Source of the DNA: Halisarca cf. caerulea
Taxonomy: Eukaryota; Porifera; Demospongiae; Chondrillida; Halisarcidae
Assembly (NCBI GenBank): GCA_963170055.1
Contig: CAUJGJ010000125.1
Coordinates: 1,255,001-1,319,000, forward strand
Reading direction: 5' to 3'
Length of the DNA: 64,000 nucleotides
The position numbers and the translations under genes are program-made. Shown here piece after piece: positions 38,162-64,000 of this stretch (positions within the stretch are counted from its first letter, which is position 1; the number at the start of each line of letters is the position of its first letter). The notes below the pieces were generated by a model, which saw only the letters and a program-made list of their open reading frames with translations, made no database searches and was not told the origin of the DNA.

Positions 38162-39753
38162 TTGTCTCAAAAAGTTTCTAACTTGCCTATACTCAGGCAC
38201 ACAGGTTTTAATGATATATACCGTGTGAAATGTGTCTGAAGACAGCCCTTTGCAGAAACCAATGCAATCAAGCAAATCAAATTTGAACCTTCATACACAG
38301 CAGCCTATGTCACAACTGTAATTCAACCACGTGAATACTTTGAATCCAAAAAATGCATTTAAATTTATACGTATGAATCATCTAAATACAATGTCATGCA
38401 GATTGGCTACACATCACACACAGATTCTGAAACCAATTTAATGCATGAGCAGCAAGTTAAATGTGTAATGTATGTTCTGTTGTCTAAGAGTTTTTGAAAA
38501 ACGGACTGCATGCTTGTTCAAATAGAACCAAATGATGAAACCAAAAATGTTTGCAACTTAGTTTTTAACACTCGTGCAGTTGTGTGGTGGTACATGTTAT
38601 ATTGATTCAGAAATAAATCCAGATCCACCATTGTCCAGATAAATTGACAATAGTATTCATTTTGAGGAAGCAAAATTATATAATACTTCTAGGACCATGG
38701 ACTGTGACTTGGTATCTTGTGCAGATTACATGCAGTGATACATGATTGTCACATTGCTTAGTGCTAGTGCCAATTTAAATGTTCAAGCAGACCAAATTGA
38801 ACCATGCAAGCAATTGCAATTCAATCGAATCATATATAATCATGAAAAGTGACCATTAATTTTTGAAAATTTATCACGCCAGAAGATTAATGGTAAAAGA
38901 TTGTTTTGTGTCAACCACTGATGCATGTCTCAACCAAATTGAATGTTAAATATCACAAATTAACAAACGTTCACTGTTGTACAGTCTTGTCTCATGAGGA
39001 CTGATACTGCAGTCTACACACTGTGTCTTGCAAGCATGCGGCAAGTGAGTAATTATATAAACAACAAAACTGCTAACTTTACATCTAGCTGGCTATTGTA
39101 ATACCATTACACTCAATCTTGCATTAACAAAGCATTCAGTAGCACACACATCAGTTTTGAATTCATAAGCAGCATGCAGTCAGAATGGAATTGAACACAA
39201 CTCAATTTCTATTTTAAAAGTAAATTCCTTTTAACAATCGTGAGGTTTTCTGAACTTTGTTCACAACTAATTGTGGGACCATAATATATATGGGATGACC
39301 CCTTAAATATCAGTAAAATTAAGTGAGAGACCCATGCATCGATATCGATCAGATATGGGCCCAATTCCCCCTACCATTCCCAATGGCCCCTTCATTAATC
39401 GGGGGTTGCTCATCTGCAGGTTGCAAGCCATGAGATGAGGAGGGCTGGGCTGCACCTATAGGGAGTGCTACATCTCCACTCAACTGCATCATGCAGTGAC
39501 TCCCACCCCTAAACTTGGTAATATCCAGGCTAGTAGTATCTATATATTGCACCAGCCAATAACCAGCACCCTAGCTACTAAAAGCATAATAAAGAGATAC
39601 TATGCCCAAGTCACAAGTAATGTTTCCAGTGCAGTTGAGGCTGACAGGTATATGATTTCACCTGTAAGCTGCTGTAAGTCACAGTACGTTTTTATCCCTC
39701 TAAAAGCACCTCCTGCATGCTGGCAACAGCTAGGCATAAGCTCTCACAAGAGA

Positions 39754-39788
<35 letters not shown>

Positions 39789-39846
39789 TAAACACTTATA
39801 TTATAATATGCACATGCACATACATGCATGCACACATGCACACACG

Positions 39847-40199
39847 CAGGCCTGTAGCCATGCGGGGGGGGGTTCGTTGGGTTTGGACGAACCCCCCGGC
39901 CGTAAGAATCATGCACCAACCCATAAAAAAATAAGTCTAAAGGGTTCTATATAAAGGAGTATATAGCCTTACTTGGACCCACTATAAAGGCACCTTTTCC
40001 CTTTGCTTCGTTGCATGTTCTATTATCACTAATATAAACGCTACCCAGAAGGCTACCTGATCGCAATAATTATTGGTCTCCATTTGTGATGATGTCATTT
40101 ACCATCAAAGTAACATTTTGTACTATGTATTCTGTAACTCGTTATTTGCACTGTGGATAATTTTGAGGGTATTTTGCATAGGGGATCATGCAATGTATA

Positions 40200-40283
<84 letters not shown>

Positions 40284-40365
40284 ATGCGCACGCATGCATG
40301 TGAAGGGAGATTGCAGAAATCTGAAATGTATAACCCCCCTCTGGAAAATCCTGGCTATGGGCCTG
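39847..40365. mobile_element. hAT-like MITE downstream of copy B
   Basis: Ends CAGGCCTGTAGCCA and TGGCTATGGGCCTG with G/C-run borders. Contains the GT microsatellite at 40204-40282. Confidence 0.5.
40204..40282 (+). repeat. GT microsatellite downstream of copy B
   Basis: (GT)n of about 79 bp inside the hAT-like MITE at 39847-40365. Confidence 0.95.
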
Positions 40366-40719
40366 CGCACATACATGTATAGCATTATTATTTTGATGTA
40401 CATATCAACATAATATACATATTCTAAAATAATTACATTACAAATCCATGTCATACATATCATGGTTTCAAATTTTATCCAAGACAATAATATACATATT
40501 TCATGCTCTAGGCAATACAGAACATAACCACCATGGAATTCACTATCAACAACACTTAACACTTAGTGGAACAGTACTAATGATATAAAAGTGGACTGAA
40601 TGTAATACAGTACCTGTAATAATAGTCACCAAGGATAATATGCTACTTCTTTCCAGTGTGTACAGACATTAAAATACTAAAAACATATACTGATAAATAC
40701 CTTGGTGGGAAAATATAAG

Positions 40720-40725
40720 TTTAAT
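40720..40725 (-). terminator. Possible poly(A) signal of copy B
   Basis: The minus strand reads ATTAAA beginning 15 nt after the stop codon. This is a common AATAAA variant but very close to the stop. No other clear AATAAA was noted in the next 300 bp. Confidence 0.25.
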
Positions 40726-40740
40726 ACCTGACAACTACAG

Positions 40741-64000
<23,260 letters not shown>

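Larger units (their letters stand above)
35777..39270 (+). mobile_element. Helitron 1, decayed, 3.5 kb
   Basis: Begins TTACCAAGCGGTTTAGCGAG after flanking AA. Ends with a hairpin-like TGAGG...TTCACAA followed by CTAA, then T. This fits Helitron insertion between A and T with a CTRR 3' end; the canonical 5' TC is absent. Both ends match Helitron 2 at 50084-52469. Inside, 37940-38161 encodes a Helitron replicase-type segment (MHPKAVPECLQNPTQIEEM, then ...IKHGGQ, LLQDIQ). The rest is too decayed to read, and two nested elements interrupt it. Confidence 0.75.

Overview
The window looks like metazoan nuclear DNA. Genes are split into many exons by GT-AG introns. The sequence is AT-rich and full of CA/GT and AT microsatellites, small inverted-repeat DNA transposons (MITEs) and Helitrons. 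The proteins (a HELZ2-type double helicase with an RNB domain, and a cohesin STAG-like remnant) are animal-type. A non-bilaterian marine invertebrate such as a sponge would fit, but that is a guess. There is no bacterial gene organisation.

The backbone is a tandem pair of paralogous HELZ2-like genes on the minus strand. Copy A starts at 27358 and runs off the left edge at base 1; exons 1-14 are visible. Copy B enters from the right edge and ends at a stop codon at 40741; exons 6-18 are visible. All eight shared internal exons can be paired. Seven have identical length; the large exon 9 differs by exactly 7 codons, and every junction keeps its phase. The two copies together give a composite 18-exon coding sequence of about 2,450 codons. 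Its order is an N-terminal Cys/His zinc-finger region, superfamily 1 helicase 1 (GPFGTGKT, DEAA), an RNB (RNase II-type) region in the giant exon 9, then superfamily 1 helicase 2 (GPPGTGKS, DECA, QYRMH). Helicase 2 is spread over exons 10-18. This is the architecture of HELZ2/PRIC285.

Between the genes (27.4-40.7 kb) lies, on the plus strand, a broken STAG (cohesin SA) gene. Recognisable exon pieces sit at 27904, 30106, 30411, 32573 and 33381; one has an in-frame TAA and another runs into TAG. Its introns hold a Mutator-like MITE, a small opposite-strand ORF and an unusual expanse of TACGTA/GTAC palindromes. Next come an AT-repeat stretch and a 3.5 kb Helitron remnant (35777-39270). The Helitron contains a TA-flanked MITE, which in turn contains a pogo/Tigger-type element with a CENP-B-like DNA-binding ORF.

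The paralogous introns record transposition since the duplication. A second Helitron (50084-52469) is present in B and absent from the matching site in A. Several MITEs are present in only one copy. An intron-8 minisatellite in each copy was hit by a different element. Further points are a perfect 84-bp palindrome in intron 2 of A, a Gly in place of a conserved Asp in the RNB motif of both copies, a possible 4-nt frameshift in exon 14 of A at the window edge, and a roughly 580-bp CA tract next to a splice donor in B.
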